Of a stretch of DNA of 39,045 nt, positions 9,669 to 19,136 are shown in pieces. Within the stretch, counting starts at the first letter, position 1, and each line of letters starts with the position of its first letter. Both the position numbers and the translations under genes were made by a program. This DNA comes from Archaeoglobaceae archaeon (GTDB lineage: Archaea > Halobacteriota > Archaeoglobi > Archaeoglobales > Archaeoglobaceae). The notes below the pieces were generated by a model. It saw only the letters and a list, made by a program, of their open reading frames with translations, was not told the origin of the DNA and made no database searches. The stretch covers positions 1 to 39,045 of the forward strand of contig JALSLC010000030.1 of NCBI GenBank assembly GCA_026988525.1. Direction: 5' to 3'.

Positions 9669-10725
9669 CTTTTACTTTTTTTCCAGATAATTTTAATACT
9701 AAAACCCTTAAAAGAGCGACAAATGAGATTAACATCCAAATTGGGGAATAAAAAAAGTAAAAAATAGGTAAAAGTAGGTAGCTAATTTTCCATTTAAGTT
9801 TTACAGAAACAAAAATCTCAATTAACATCCAGACGATAAAAGTGGTAATTCCAACTACTATGTTCTTTAACAACCTTTCTTGAAATAAGATAAAAAGTAT
9901 TATTAATAGTAGTTTTTGTGGTAAAATGATTATAATAGGTAGAAGCAAATATATTATTTTTACTAGTATATTGCCAGTTATCAGGTTATTTAAAATAAAA
10001 AGCACTATTGCTGGGAAAACTAAATAAATGGCTGGAATCCAAAGCAGAGGCTTTTTTATTAGTTCTGGAAAAGCGTCAAGTATTGCCTCTGCACCACCGG
10101 TAGCCCACCTTTCCCTCTGCACCAACCAATCTTTGAAGCTCTTTGGAGATTCTGTTTTTGCTTTGCCTACAGTTCCAAAACTATAACCCTTTAAACTTAT
10201 CCTCAGTCCAAGATCTGTATCTTCATTTACAACGTTTCTAAATCCATTTAGTGAGAAGAATACATCTCTTTTTATTGCAAAAGCAGCTCCATTTACACCT
10301 AAGCAACTGTTAAATTTCTCACATAACTTAGCTACTGTAAACATGTTTAGGTAATCTATATTTACGAGTTTTTCTATTATTTTTTTACCCATAATTTCTT
10401 TTCTTATCTCTACAACATCATATTTTTGAAGAGCTTTTATTATATCTTCTAAGCTACATTCTAAAATCGTGTCAGAGTCTATAAAGAGTAAGTACTTTCC
10501 TTTGGCTAATTTTGCAGCTTCATTCAAAGCCCTCCATTTTCCCCTTCTTGAACTGCTAAAACACCTTAAAAAAGAGTACTTTCTTGCAATAAAGAGAGTT
10601 TTACTATCTGGCTCATCGGCAGCGAGTATAAACTCACATTCTACATTGCTCTTTTTTAGTCTTAAATAATTTTTTTCAACATACCCCGGAGATTTATAAA
10701 CAGCAAATATTACTGAAACGAGCAC
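9649..10725 (-). CDS. Family 2 membrane glycosyltransferase
   Basis: The 358-residue protein begins with a GT-A fold: SVIFAVYKSPG, then the nucleotide-sugar DxD motif in FIDSDT (83-85), VNEDTDLGLR and QRERWATGG, the last being the Q/RxxRW-type motif of processive family 2 enzymes. The C-terminal third is very hydrophobic, with about four membrane spans. It would transfer sugars at the cytoplasmic membrane face to a lipid or a growing polysaccharide; donor and acceptor are unknown. The start is GTG with no evident ribosome site, possibly a leaderless message. DUF373 lies 46 bases upstream on the same strand. Confidence 0.85.
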   Translation of the reverse strand: MLVSVIFAVYKSPGYVEKNYLRLKKSNVECEFILAADEPDSKTLFIARKYSFLRCFSSSRRGKWRALNEAAKLAKGKYLLFIDSDTILECSLEDIIKALQKYDVVEIRKEIMGKKIIEKLVNIDYLNMFTVAKLCEKFNSCLGVNGAAFAIKRDVFFSLNGFRNVVNEDTDLGLRISLKGYSFGTVGKAKTESPKSFKDWLVQRERWATGGAEAILDAFPELIKKPLLWIPAIYLVFPAIVLFILNNLITGNILVKIIYLLLPIIIILPQKLLLIILFILFQERLLKNIVVGITTFIVWMLIEIFVSVKLKWKISYLLLPIFYFFYSPIWMLISFVALLRVLVLKLSGKKVKVKNWNP

Positions 10726-10771
10726 ACAACTAAGGTTGTATTAGATTATAAAGTTTTTTCTATAGAATTTA

Positions 10772-11854
10772 CTATGTTTTTTGTTCAGACGTTGCTTTCA
10801 TTACTGTTATAGATAGTGTTGCTATAATCATAGAACCTAAGATAGAATAAACTAAGTATTGTATGGGAGAATACTTCAATCCAAGTTTAATATTTGCCGA
10901 AAGAATGAATACGCTTGCACCCCATAAAACCAAACCAGCTGATACGAGCATAAATGGCATAATTATATACTTTTTTACTGATTTTTTCTCTAATATGCTA
11001 TCTATTAACTTTCCAAGAGAGGCAGCAATTCCTCCTGCAACTACCCACCATATAGCTCCATATATAAACGCAGTTATTAGTGTAATTATTCCCGGAGCAA
11101 TCTTTCCATTGTATATATTCCAAACAAGATTTATACCTTGAATTGTACCTATAATTATTAAAATAGCTGAAATTATGTAAGCTACAAAAGATAATCTACC
11201 TTCCATAAGTGCTTTTTTCAATGTTGAGAAATATTCTTCTATAACATCTTCTAAACCGTAAGCTTTTATTAGGAAATATAAACCAATTGTTAGAATTATT
11301 GCTCCAGAACCCCATTCTGGATATCTGGCTAAGAGAAAAACTGAATAAACAACAAATATGATTCCCAGTGGTGTTAAAGTCATTTTTGCTATTTTTGGAT
11401 CATCGAGCATCTTTTTTATAAGGAAATAAGTGCCTTCAAGTGTTCTGCTTTGTTTAACTATAATTCTATTAACTGCGTCTATTTTGAATCTACTTGAAAT
11501 TAAAGGCATTATGTACTCATCTTCACCTCCATCAGTTACAACCACAACTTTTTCGGCATTTAAATTACTTTTTAGCCAGTCAAGTTGTTCTGCGATTTTT
11601 GAATCAGATATTATTCCAACTCTTTCATCTCCGCAAACAGTTACGATTTCTACGTCTTCTCCATTTTTTTTCAATTCATCGTATATTTTTACAGCACCGA
11701 ACATTGTGTTTACATCTGATTCTTCTGGATCTGCTATTGCAAGTTTTACTGCAGCTTCAATATTGGCTCTTCTGCCAATAACAGGAGAACGAATTCCAGT
11801 TTTTTTTCCAAGATCATCATCTCTATCAATTGCAATAACTAGTTTCTTAGTCAT
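10772..11854 (-). CDS. DUF373-family membrane protein
   Basis: This is an archaeal DUF373 protein of 360 residues. The N-terminal soluble part shows AIDRDDDLGKKTGI, VIGRRANIEAAVKLAIADPEESD, VTVCGDERVG and VVTDGGEDE, a conserved acidic pattern found in the family. From about residue 150 there are roughly six membrane spans. The biochemical role of DUF373 is not known to me; the acidic motifs suggest metal or nucleotide binding (inference). The divergent neighbour at 54 bases is an RNA m5C methylase. Confidence 0.88.
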   Translation of the reverse strand: MTKKLVIAIDRDDDLGKKTGIRSPVIGRRANIEAAVKLAIADPEESDVNTMFGAVKIYDELKKNGEDVEIVTVCGDERVGIISDSKIAEQLDWLKSNLNAEKVVVVTDGGEDEYIMPLISSRFKIDAVNRIIVKQSRTLEGTYFLIKKMLDDPKIAKMTLTPLGIIFVVYSVFLLARYPEWGSGAIILTIGLYFLIKAYGLEDVIEEYFSTLKKALMEGRLSFVAYIISAILIIIGTIQGINLVWNIYNGKIAPGIITLITAFIYGAIWWVVAGGIAASLGKLIDSILEKKSVKKYIIMPFMLVSAGLVLWGASVFILSANIKLGLKYSPIQYLVYSILGSMIIATLSITVMKATSEQKT

Positions 11855-11908
11855 TTGAGTTAATTACTTACCGAGAATATATAAAACTACTCTCAAAGAT
11901 ACTTCAGT

Positions 11909-12826
11909 ATGAACGAGTTTATCCAAATAAATCCAGAGTTTTATAAAAGATATTCTTCAGTAGATGGAAGTAAAGAATTTTGGGAATACATGTCCAAGCC
12001 AATGAGGCAGAGTATTAGGATAAATACACTTAAAGGTGATTTTGAAGATATTATCGAGACACTTATAGAGAGTTATGGAAATGTTTTTGAAAAAATATCT
12101 TGGTGTAAGGAAGGTTTTTTTGTAAATGGAGTAGAAATTAGTGGATCAAGTCTTGAACATCAGCTGGGTTTGATATTTATTCAGGAAGCATCATCTATGA
12201 TACCACCAGTTGTTTTGGAAGCTGAGAAGAATTCAAAAATTCTCGATATTGCTGCTGCACCCGGAGCTAAGACTACCCAGATAGCTCAATACGTTGAAAA
12301 CGATGCTTTGTTGGTTGCAAATGATGTGAAGAATGAAAGAGTAAATATATTGATCTCTAATTTACAAAGATGTGGAGCTATAGCTCATGTAACTATGTGT
12401 GATGGGAGAATGTTTAGACGTTATCCTGAGTCTTTTGACTATGTATTACTTGATGCTCCATGCAGTAATGTTGGAATGGCTAGAAAAAATTACAAATATG
12501 CAAAAATATGGAGTATTAGAGATGTTTATGCTCTCTCCCGTTTACAAAAACAGCTAATTCTTGCAGCTTACGAAACTCTTAAAAGCGGCGGTACTATGGT
12601 TTATTCTACTTGCACTCTTGACCCACTTGAGAATGAAGAAGTTGTAGATCATCTTCTATCGAATACGAATGCAGAACTTGAAAAAATTGATATAAAATCG
12701 TGCTTAAGGCCAATTTTAAAATTTGGTGAAAGAGAATACTCAAATGAAATAAAGAAGTGCCTCAGAATTCACCCTCAGTGTTTCGATACGGAAGGCTTTT
12801 TTGTTGCAAAAATTAGAAAACCATAA
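11909..12826 (+). CDS. RsmB/NOP-family RNA m5C methyltransferase
   Basis: This 305-residue SAM-dependent cytosine-C5 methylase acts on rRNA or tRNA. The SAM motif LDIAAAPGAKTTQIA sits at 112-126. The two catalytic cysteines are in the expected places: C185 in LDAPCSNVG (motif IV) and C235 in YSTCTLDPLENEE (motif VI, nucleophile). FFVAKIRK is the standard C-terminal strand. The substrate cannot be told from sequence among the several archaeal paralogues. The stop lies five bases from the convergent ACT-domain gene. Confidence 0.92.
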   Translation: MNEFIQINPEFYKRYSSVDGSKEFWEYMSKPMRQSIRINTLKGDFEDIIETLIESYGNVFEKISWCKEGFFVNGVEISGSSLEHQLGLIFIQEASSMIPPVVLEAEKNSKILDIAAAPGAKTTQIAQYVENDALLVANDVKNERVNILISNLQRCGAIAHVTMCDGRMFRRYPESFDYVLLDAPCSNVGMARKNYKYAKIWSIRDVYALSRLQKQLILAAYETLKSGGTMVYSTCTLDPLENEEVVDHLLSNTNAELEKIDIKSCLRPILKFGEREYSNEIKKCLRIHPQCFDTEGFFVAKIRKP

Positions 12827-12831
12827 AAAAT

Positions 12832-13251
12832 TTAGGAATTCTTGTATAGAACCCCTTCTTTTTCCAATATTTCTGCTGCTTTTTCTATATCATCTACTCT
12901 TAATATTATTAGAGCTTTATCTCCTCCGTATGTAAAAGCGTAAACGTACTCTATGTTTATTCCTTCTTCTCCAAGAGCTTTGGCTATTTTGTATAAACCA
13001 CCCGGTTCGTCAGCCACTTCTACACCCAAAACTCTTGTAAGTGTTACAGTAAATCCAGCATTTTTTAAAGAGCTGTAAGCTTCCTCAGTTCTATCAACGA
13101 CCATTCTTATTATTCCAAAATCTCCAGCTTCGGCAATTGTAAACGCTCTTATGTTTATTTTCTTGTCATATAAAATTTTAGTTACAGCAGCAAGTCTTCC
13201 GGGTTTATTTTCTACAAATACTGAAAGTTGTTTAATAACCCACTCACCCAT
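12832..13251 (-). CDS. ACT-domain regulatory protein
   Basis: The 139-residue protein consists of two ACT-type ligand-binding modules: LSVFVENKPGRLAAVTKIL at residues 9-27, and VLGVEVADEPGGLYKIAKAL in the second half. ACT domains usually bind amino acids. It follows the phenylacetate-CoA ligase gene by 15 bases on the same strand and starts with a good GAGGTG ribosome site. ACT proteins beside phenylacetate-CoA ligase are a recurring archaeal and bacterial pair, often with indolepyruvate:ferredoxin oxidoreductase, which is absent here. A role in sensing aromatic amino acids is inference. Confidence 0.87.
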   Translation of the reverse strand: MGEWVIKQLSVFVENKPGRLAAVTKILYDKKINIRAFTIAEAGDFGIIRMVVDRTEEAYSSLKNAGFTVTLTRVLGVEVADEPGGLYKIAKALGEEGINIEYVYAFTYGGDKALIILRVDDIEKAAEILEKEGVLYKNS

Positions 13252-13266
13252 CTTCTACACCTCTAA

Positions 13267-14565
13267 CTATATTTTCCTTCTGTCAATAACTCTTTTTGCT
13301 TTTCCTTCAAATCTTTGTAGCGTTCCCGGATTTACTACTTCTACTTTTGCTGTTACATTTAGAACTGATTTTAACTTTTCAGCTATCCTCTTTTCTAACT
13401 CCAGTATATCTGAAACTTTATCTATCTCTGCTTTCTCACTCAACTCTACTTGTATTGTCATAACATCCAGCCCATTTTCTTCTCTATCGAGTATTATTAG
13501 GTAATGTTCTCCAACTTCTGGTATCTGCATTAATACATGTTCTATCTGAGATGGGAAGACGTTAACACCTCTGACAATTATCATGTCGTCAGCTCTTCCA
13601 AGTATTCTCATAATTCTTGGATGTGTTCTACCACAAGCACATTTTTCGTTTTCGAGAATAGTTATATCCCCCGTTCTCCATCTTATTAGAGGTAAAGCCT
13701 CTTTACTCAAAGTTGTGACAACGAGTTCCCCTTTTTCACCTTCACCAACTTGTTCCCCAGTCTTTGGATCTATAATTTCTACTAAGAAATGGTCAGCCCA
13801 GATATGAATTCCACATTTTTCTGTACATTCTGTAAAAAGAGGACCACTAAGCTCAGAAGTACCATACACGTCGTAAGCATCAATTCCCGTTTTTTCTTCA
13901 ATTCTCTTCCTAGTCTCTTCACTCCAAGGCTCAGCACCAAATATACCTCTTTTCAGATTAGTCTCTTTAAGATCTACACCCGTTTTATATGCATATTCAG
14001 ATAAGTAGAGCATGTAAGATGGCGTACATGCTATAACTGTCGTTTTTAAATCTTTCATAAGCTCTATCTGTCTTGCTGTATTTCCTGCGGATGTTGGAAG
14101 GACTGTAGCACCCACTTTCTCAGCAGCATAGTGAAAGCCCAATCCACCAGTAAATAAACCATATCCATACGATATTTGAACAACATCTTCTCTTGAAACC
14201 CCGCATGATACAAGACCTCTGCATAAACACTCTACCCACATATCTATGTCATTGGCAGTATATCCGACTACTGTTGGTTTGCCAGTAGTTCCACTCGATG
14301 CGTGAAATCTTACTACCTGTGATATTGGAACTGAGAACATTCCAGTTGGATATGTATCTCTTAAATCTTGTTTTTTTGTAAACGGAAGCTTGGTTAAATC
14401 TCTCAATCCAGAAAAATCCCATGGATTTATCCCAGCTTCTTTTAATCTTTTACGATAAAATGGTGAATGGTTGTAAACTCTAAATATCAGGGCTTTTAGT
14501 TTTCTTTCCTGATACTCTTCAAGTTCTTTTTCAGGCATTCTTTCAATTCTTGGATCCCAGAACAT
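13267..14565 (-). CDS. paaK: Phenylacetate-CoA ligase
   Basis: This 432-residue AMP-forming ligase activates phenylacetate or a related aryl acid with CoA. Adenylation motifs are clear: FHASSGTTGKPTVVGYT (A3), DVYGTSELSGP (A5), WRTGDI (A7), GRADDMIIVRGVNVFPSQIE (A8) and a C-terminal RFEGKAKRVIDRR that contains the catalytic lysine region. Length is typical for PaaK. Together with the downstream ACT protein it probably handles arylacetates from aromatic amino-acid breakdown or salvage. No ring-cleavage genes are present, so full phenylacetate catabolism is not indicated. Confidence 0.93.
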   Translation of the reverse strand: MFWDPRIERMPEKELEEYQERKLKALIFRVYNHSPFYRKRLKEAGINPWDFSGLRDLTKLPFTKKQDLRDTYPTGMFSVPISQVVRFHASSGTTGKPTVVGYTANDIDMWVECLCRGLVSCGVSREDVVQISYGYGLFTGGLGFHYAAEKVGATVLPTSAGNTARQIELMKDLKTTVIACTPSYMLYLSEYAYKTGVDLKETNLKRGIFGAEPWSEETRKRIEEKTGIDAYDVYGTSELSGPLFTECTEKCGIHIWADHFLVEIIDPKTGEQVGEGEKGELVVTTLSKEALPLIRWRTGDITILENEKCACGRTHPRIMRILGRADDMIIVRGVNVFPSQIEHVLMQIPEVGEHYLIILDREENGLDVMTIQVELSEKAEIDKVSDILELEKRIAEKLKSVLNVTAKVEVVNPGTLQRFEGKAKRVIDRRKI

Positions 14566-14599
14566 AACTCGTAGTCAGATTAGTGTAATAAAACGTTTT

Positions 14600-14848
14600 T
14601 CAATAATCATAGTAATCTTCATAATCTCCTTCTAATTCTTCTTCTTCAAGCTCTTTTTCTGTCTCATCTTTATTACTACTTGCCAGCTCTTCAAGTTCAA
14701 ATTCTTCATTAGTTTCCATTATGTGTAGTTTTCCGTTTTGATAGACAATTGTATATCCACATAAACTGCACGTTATTTCCATTCCTTCGTACAAATCTTT
14801 TAAAACTATCTCTTCACCACAAGATGGGCATCTAATGATTTTTATCAT
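14600..14848 (-). CDS. Small zinc-ribbon protein with acidic tail
   Basis: The 82-residue protein has a four-cysteine zinc ribbon (CPSCGEEI at 7-14 and CSLCGYTI at about 27-34) followed by a tail that is more than half acidic and ends in tyrosines (GDYEDYYDY). The ribbon resembles LysW-type amino-group carrier proteins, but the C-terminal EDWGE motif that carries the substrate in LysW is missing, so I do not assign that role. It lies 34 bases upstream of paaK on the same strand and is divergent from the S3Ae gene. Function unknown; nucleic-acid or protein binding is possible. Confidence 0.72.
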   Translation of the reverse strand: MIKIIRCPSCGEEIVLKDLYEGMEITCSLCGYTIVYQNGKLHIMETNEEFELEELASSNKDETEKELEEEELEGDYEDYYDY

Positions 14849-14962
14849 CTTGCTTCGAGAAATTTTTATTAAACTTAAATTTTTCCCCTGAATAATAGGG
14901 AGGAAAAAATTTATTAATTGCCCTGACTTGCTGTGAATACATCACGTTCATGGGGATCAGAT

Positions 14963-15601
14963 ATGGCGAGAAAGAGGAGACATGCAAGGGTTAAGGATAA
15001 GTGGGCTATGAAAAAATGGTACACTTTGATTGCTCCAGAGTACTTTGGAATGGCTGAAATAGGTGAAACTCCCGCGGATGATGCAAGCAAAGTTGTGAAT
15101 AGAACTGTGGAAGTAACTTTGGCTGAGCTCACAAACGATTTCTCGAACCAGAATCCATACAAGAAACTGATATTCAAAGTATATAGAGTTGCAGGAGATA
15201 ACGCATATACAAAGTTCCATCGCTTTGAGCTAACAAGGGATTATCTAAACAGTTTAATTAAGAGAAGGACAAGCAAAATTGACGATGTAATTGATGTAGT
15301 TACGGCTGATGGTTACAAGCTGAGAGTAAAACCTGTTGCTTTTACTATAAAAAGATGTAAATCTTCTCAGAAAAGGGCTATAAGAGCAATAATGAGGGAG
15401 ACTGTTCAGCAATTTGCAAAAGATAAGAACTTCGTTCAATTTTTGCAAGAATGCGTTCTTGGAAAGATACCTTCGGAAATTTACAAGAGAGCAAAGAAAA
15501 TATATCCACTTAGGAGAGTAGAAATAAGAAAAATAGAGTTACTCTCTGAACCAAAGATTGTTGAAGTTCAGGAAACACCTACAGCAGAAGCTACAGCCTA
15601 A
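14963..15601 (+). CDS. rps3ae: 30S ribosomal protein S3Ae (eS1)
   Basis: This archaeal/eukaryotic small-subunit protein eS1 has 212 residues. The start at ATG 14963 gives MARKRRHARVKDKW; the in-frame GTG at 14933 would add ten residues with no family support. Recognisable stretches include KKWYTLIAPEYFG, GRT-like NRTVEVTLAEL, LTRDYLNSLIKRRTSKID, and KRAIRAIMRETVQQFA. The gene stands alone after an AT-rich 114-base region that separates it from the divergent zinc ribbon. Confidence 0.96.
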   Translation: MARKRRHARVKDKWAMKKWYTLIAPEYFGMAEIGETPADDASKVVNRTVEVTLAELTNDFSNQNPYKKLIFKVYRVAGDNAYTKFHRFELTRDYLNSLIKRRTSKIDDVIDVVTADGYKLRVKPVAFTIKRCKSSQKRAIRAIMRETVQQFAKDKNFVQFLQECVLGKIPSEIYKRAKKIYPLRRVEIRKIELLSEPKIVEVQETPTAEATA

Positions 15602-15655
15602 CTTCAATTTTTATTTAGAGAAAGTATTATATTCTGGCAGATATAATTTGATTTC

Positions 15656-16201
15656 GTGAAGATAACAGTAGATATACCACCAGATATAGAACAGGCTTTA
15701 ATCGAAAAATGTGAAAAGTCAGGAGTATCCCCTTCTGAATTTATATTATCTTTGTTAGATTGGTACTTTCTTAAAAGAAAAAAGGAAACTGGAAAAATTT
15801 CTGAGTTTCTAAGAATAGCAAATCAATGTGCTATCGAGAGAATAAAGTACTGTAAGTATAGTGATGGCAGACATTGTGCAAGAGAAGTTTTCAGTGATTT
15901 GTTTGAGGAAAAAGAACCAGAACCAATAGTACCCTACAAGTGTCTGTTTTGTCCATACTATGTTGATAGGAGAGAAGAAAAAATCAAGAAAATAGAGGAA
16001 GATTTTGTGGATAAAACATATGATTTGGCAAGATTAGCTGCAAAATTGGTTGTTCAGATGTATGGAGATAGACTTGGTTACAGACCTGGTGTTTTTAATG
16101 ATATTGAAAAAGAAGTTGAAAATAGTGGAGTATTAGATATTGAAGAAGAAGGAGTCAGAAAAAAATTCTCAACTAACGTTAAAAAGCTTCTTGATTGGTA
16201 A
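15656..16201 (+). CDS. Ribbon-helix-helix-like protein with cysteine cluster
   Basis: The 181-residue protein opens with a ribbon-helix-helix pattern (KITVDIPPDIEQAL...SGVSPSEFILSLLDWYF, residues 2-42), usual in DNA-binding CopG/MetJ folds. The middle holds six cysteines (NQC, YCKYSDGRHC, YKCLFCPYYVD), suggesting a metal or Fe-S site. The C-terminal part is helical and charged. GTG start; it ends directly against the ATG of the next gene (TAAATG), so the two are coupled. A metal-responsive regulator is one reading, but I recognise no named family. Confidence 0.65.
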   Translation: MKITVDIPPDIEQALIEKCEKSGVSPSEFILSLLDWYFLKRKKETGKISEFLRIANQCAIERIKYCKYSDGRHCAREVFSDLFEEKEPEPIVPYKCLFCPYYVDRREEKIKKIEEDFVDKTYDLARLAAKLVVQMYGDRLGYRPGVFNDIEKEVENSGVLDIEEEGVRKKFSTNVKKLLDW

Positions 16202-17032
16202 ATGAGGCTTGAAATTAATGTTAACTGGAGCAATAAGTTTAGTGAGAAAGATATTCTGAAAATAGTTGATCTAATTGAAAAAAGCAGATTAAATAAGATA
16301 TGGGTCGGAGACTTTCATCTATTTAGAAATCCCATTGATTTAGTTAAGCTAATTGAGGAAAATTTCTCTATTGAAGTGGGTTTAATAGTAAAACCACAAA
16401 AAGCTATGATTTTTGCAAAAAAATATGATGTTTGTTTAATTCCGGGGAATAGTGGTAAAGAGGCTGTAAAAGAAGTCTTGAAACGTTTGGAAAAACTTAA
16501 AAGAGAAAACGTTTGCAAAATATATGTAGGTTGTTCCGGTAGAATTATGGCTAAAAAAGCATTTAATGTTCACAATAAAATTGGAATTATGCCAAACTAT
16601 GTAAAAAAAGAGTTCGTTGAATGGTTAATTCAAGATCTTGATTGGGTAGAAGTATTGCCCATAGGCCCATCTTTAATTCTTCCGAGTGATAAGAAAGATG
16701 AATTGTTAATAGCTGCTATTTTAGTTGCTCTGAGTAATCAATCTTTCGCAAAAAGCTTTGGATTTGATAAGGAGTATAATGATCTAAGTTCTGTAGATGT
16801 TTATGGTATGATTGCAAACTCTCGCCTTTATAGAAATGAAGCTATAAATAAACTTGAAAAGTTTTTATTAAATAATTTTACAGTTAGCGGCTCAATAGTT
16901 GACGTAGCTAAAAAAATAAAATCCCTATCTAAATTTGATGGATTCATATTAGCTGATCCTTTTTTCAGGGATTTAAAATCTTTAATTAAACTCAAAGAGC
17001 TTAAAAAACTATTATTGACCGTTAAAACTTAA
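16202..17032 (+). CDS. Divergent luciferase-like (F420-type) TIM-barrel protein
   Basis: The 276-residue protein weakly resembles luciferase-like/F420-dependent flavin-fold enzymes such as methylene-H4MPT reductase: [17 protein letters not shown] near the N-terminus parallels the WVGDH-type strand, and the C-terminal [26 protein letters not shown] parallels the usual end, where a G-S-x-x-x-V/I-A-x-K/R-I pattern precedes a barrel strand. The middle is poorly conserved. I see no safe cofactor-binding residues, so catalysis is uncertain. It is coupled to the preceding ribbon-helix-helix gene and overlaps convergent aIF1A by 11 bases. Confidence 0.5.
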   Translation: MRLEINVNWSNKFSEKDILKIVDLIEKSRLNKIWVGDFHLFRNPIDLVKLIEENFSIEVGLIVKPQKAMIFAKKYDVCLIPGNSGKEAVKEVLKRLEKLKRENVCKIYVGCSGRIMAKKAFNVHNKIGIMPNYVKKEFVEWLIQDLDWVEVLPIGPSLILPSDKKDELLIAAILVALSNQSFAKSFGFDKEYNDLSSVDVYGMIANSRLYRNEAINKLEKFLLNNFTVSGSIVDVAKKIKSLSKFDGFILADPFFRDLKSLIKLKELKKLLLTVKT

Positions 17033-17309
17033 GATAACCTTTTCTCTCTAACCACTCTACTTGAGGATTCGTATATCTCCAGACTACATCAGCTCTTTCA
17101 TCCTGAAATGGCCAAGGAACTATTATAACGACATCTCCTTCTCTTATCCATATTTTTTTCCTCATTTTACCCGGAATTCTCGCTAATCTTTCTTTTCCAT
17201 CTTCACATCTAACTTTTATATGTCCGGCCCCCATCATTGATTCTACAATCCCAAACATTTCATTTTTTTCTTTTTTTGGCAATCTAACTCTTATTACATC
17301 CTCACTCAA
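17022..17309 (-). CDS. eif1a: Translation initiation factor aIF1A
   Basis: This is the 95-residue OB-fold factor that binds the 30S A site and helps start-codon selection. [30 protein letters not shown], the run to [23 protein letters not shown] and KADVVWRY-like DVVWRY are family signatures. The start is TTG, overlapping the tyrS stop as TTGA, with a strong GGAGGTGAT ribosome site inside the last tyrS codons. This makes it the distal gene of a tyrS-aIF1A unit and a case of a translation factor made from a non-AUG codon. Confidence 0.95.
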   Translation of the reverse strand: MSEDVIRVRLPKKEKNEMFGIVESMMGAGHIKVRCEDGKERLARIPGKMRKKIWIREGDVVIIVPWPFQDERADVVWRYTNPQVEWLERKGYLKF

Positions 17310-18274
17310 TTAATCACCTCCTTCAATCTTTTTCTTGGTTTTTCTAACAACTTATTTAAATACTTCGCAGTTGCATCTTTTAAATCGAGAGGGTGTAACT
17401 TCCCCGCCTCAAAATCTCTTGCTAAATCATCAAAACTCGTGTATTCTATATCTCCTCCAAATTTTTCATCCCTTTCTATAATAACTTTCTCAAATCGTGG
17501 AAATATATGGTATCTCATTATATCTATGATTGGATTATCTTCAACCTTTTTTGCGGGGCAGTACGCTTTTTTTATCTTCTTTTTTATTTCTTCCTCACTA
17601 TCTTTTATGGATATGTAGTTACCTTTGGATGAGCTCATTTTTTCACCATCCAATCCAAGTAAAATAGGTGTATGCAAACACACAGGGGAATAATAACCGA
17701 GTTTTGGTAAATTCTCTCTTGCAAGCATGTGAATCTTTCTTTGATCAATACCTCCAACTGCCAGTTTTACTTCAAGGTGAGCAATATCCATAGCTTGCAT
17801 TAGTGGATATATCATCTGAGAAACAACTGGATCTTCTTTCCTTCTACTAACTTCGTCCATGCTTCTCCTTGCCCTTTTTAGAGTTGTAATTCTGGCAAGT
17901 TTTAAAACATCGAGAATGTAATCTTTTTCAAGTTGATAACTGCTACCAAGTATAAACTCCGTTTTACTATCGTCCAATCCTAAAGCTACAAAAGCCATCT
18001 TGTTATATTTAGCTATTTTTTCGATTTCATCAAAATTGCCCTTCTCGTTTAAGTATGCATGAACATCAGCCAGTAACACTTTCACTTTAAATCCAGCATT
18101 CTGTAAATCTATTAGTTTATTCACAGTCATCAAGTGACCGAGATGAATTTCTCCACTGGGTTCATAACCTACGTATGCAATAGGTCTTTCTTCATTTTCA
18201 ACTAAGGATCTGAGCTCTTCTTCTGTAACGATCTCCACAGCATTTCTTTTGATTAGATTAATTTTCTCTTCCAT
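17306..18274 (-). CDS. tyrS: Tyrosyl-tRNA synthetase
   Basis: This is an archaeal-type class I TyrRS. The HIGH-like motif reads HLGHL and the KMSKS loop reads [20 protein letters not shown] and the segment [22 protein letters not shown] contain tyrosine- and ATP-site residues. I take ATG 18274 ([11 protein letters not shown]), 322 residues, over the ATG nine bases upstream. It is coupled to aIF1A and divergent from the archaeosortase operon, with only about 70 bases between them for both promoters. Confidence 0.96.
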   Translation of the reverse strand: MEEKINLIKRNAVEIVTEEELRSLVENEERPIAYVGYEPSGEIHLGHLMTVNKLIDLQNAGFKVKVLLADVHAYLNEKGNFDEIEKIAKYNKMAFVALGLDDSKTEFILGSSYQLEKDYILDVLKLARITTLKRARRSMDEVSRRKEDPVVSQMIYPLMQAMDIAHLEVKLAVGGIDQRKIHMLARENLPKLGYYSPVCLHTPILLGLDGEKMSSSKGNYISIKDSEEEIKKKIKKAYCPAKKVEDNPIIDIMRYHIFPRFEKVIIERDEKFGGDIEYTSFDDLARDFEAGKLHPLDLKDATAKYLNKLLEKPRKRLKEVIN

Positions 18275-18344
18275 ACTTACCATAGCAATTGCTCTCCGAA
18301 AAAGTATTAAGGATTTTACGATGTTGAAATCATTGGGTGAAACA

Positions 18345-19136
18345 ATGATTAATAATTCCGAGTTTCCATTTCATCCGGGTTTCACGTTAATAGCTTGTGT
18401 ATCTCTCTTACTTATGCTAATCTTTGTTTATACTAGAAGGAGAAAGATAGGTTCGCTTGCTTGGTTTTTGTTTGGAGTAGCATGGCTATTTAACATACCT
18501 CACTTTATTTCCATAGCTGATTACTATAATACTGCCATAATGATTGGAGCTTTTGTTTTATTCACTCTGATTTCTCTTTCAATATTTAAAACAAAAAAAC
18601 TTGAAGTTTTTATTGAAACTACATCTTTTTCAGCTCTTTCAATAGCCGTTTACTTCCTATTTGCTTTTACACCTCTTGGTAAAATTCTAATAAACTTGGT
18701 TGCAAAGCAAAGTGCTTTTGTAGGCAGACTACTTGGTTACGATTTATATGCTGTTGGTAACAGAATATACATGGATGGTAGGCATGTCACACTAATCTTA
18801 GCATGCACTGGAATTCAGAGTATGGCTCTTTTTGCTGGTGCAACTCTCGGTATAAAGGCAGAGTTAAAAAGAAAAATCAAAGCTTTTTTAGTTTCAGTGC
18901 CAGTAATTTATTTTTTAAATTTGCTTAGAGATGCATTTGTGACCGTAAGCTATGCTGAATCTTGGTTTGGGGAGAACAGTTTCTATATAGCTCACAACGT
19001 AATTTCAAAAGTATTAGCTACTATAGCACTTTTTGCAATAGCTTATACAGTATTCAAAATATTGCCAGAGCTCGAAGAACTTATATGGTCTTTAATAGAT
19101 GAACTGAGAAATACTGTTAAGGGTGGAGGTAAATGA
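18345..19136 (+). CDS. artA: Archaeosortase A
   Basis: This multi-spanning membrane transpeptidase (263 residues from ATG 18345) is the archaeal counterpart of exosortases. ArtA processes C-terminal PGF-CTERM signals and joins secreted proteins such as S-layer glycoproteins to lipid. The catalytic triad is visible: C154 in ILACTGIQS, R195 in LNLLRDAFV and H217 in IAHNVISK, with about seven hydrophobic spans around it. I choose ATG 18345 because GGGTGA lies five bases before it; upstream in-frame starts at 18321 and 18249 are weaker and the latter runs into tyrS. It overlaps the decarboxylase gene by ATGA, and the three-gene lipid block is the known functional partnership for ArtA. Confidence 0.9.
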   Translation: MINNSEFPFHPGFTLIACVSLLLMLIFVYTRRRKIGSLAWFLFGVAWLFNIPHFISIADYYNTAIMIGAFVLFTLISLSIFKTKKLEVFIETTSFSALSIAVYFLFAFTPLGKILINLVAKQSAFVGRLLGYDLYAVGNRIYMDGRHVTLILACTGIQSMALFAGATLGIKAELKRKIKAFLVSVPVIYFLNLLRDAFVTVSYAESWFGENSFYIAHNVISKVLATIALFAIAYTVFKILPELEELIWSLIDELRNTVKGGGK

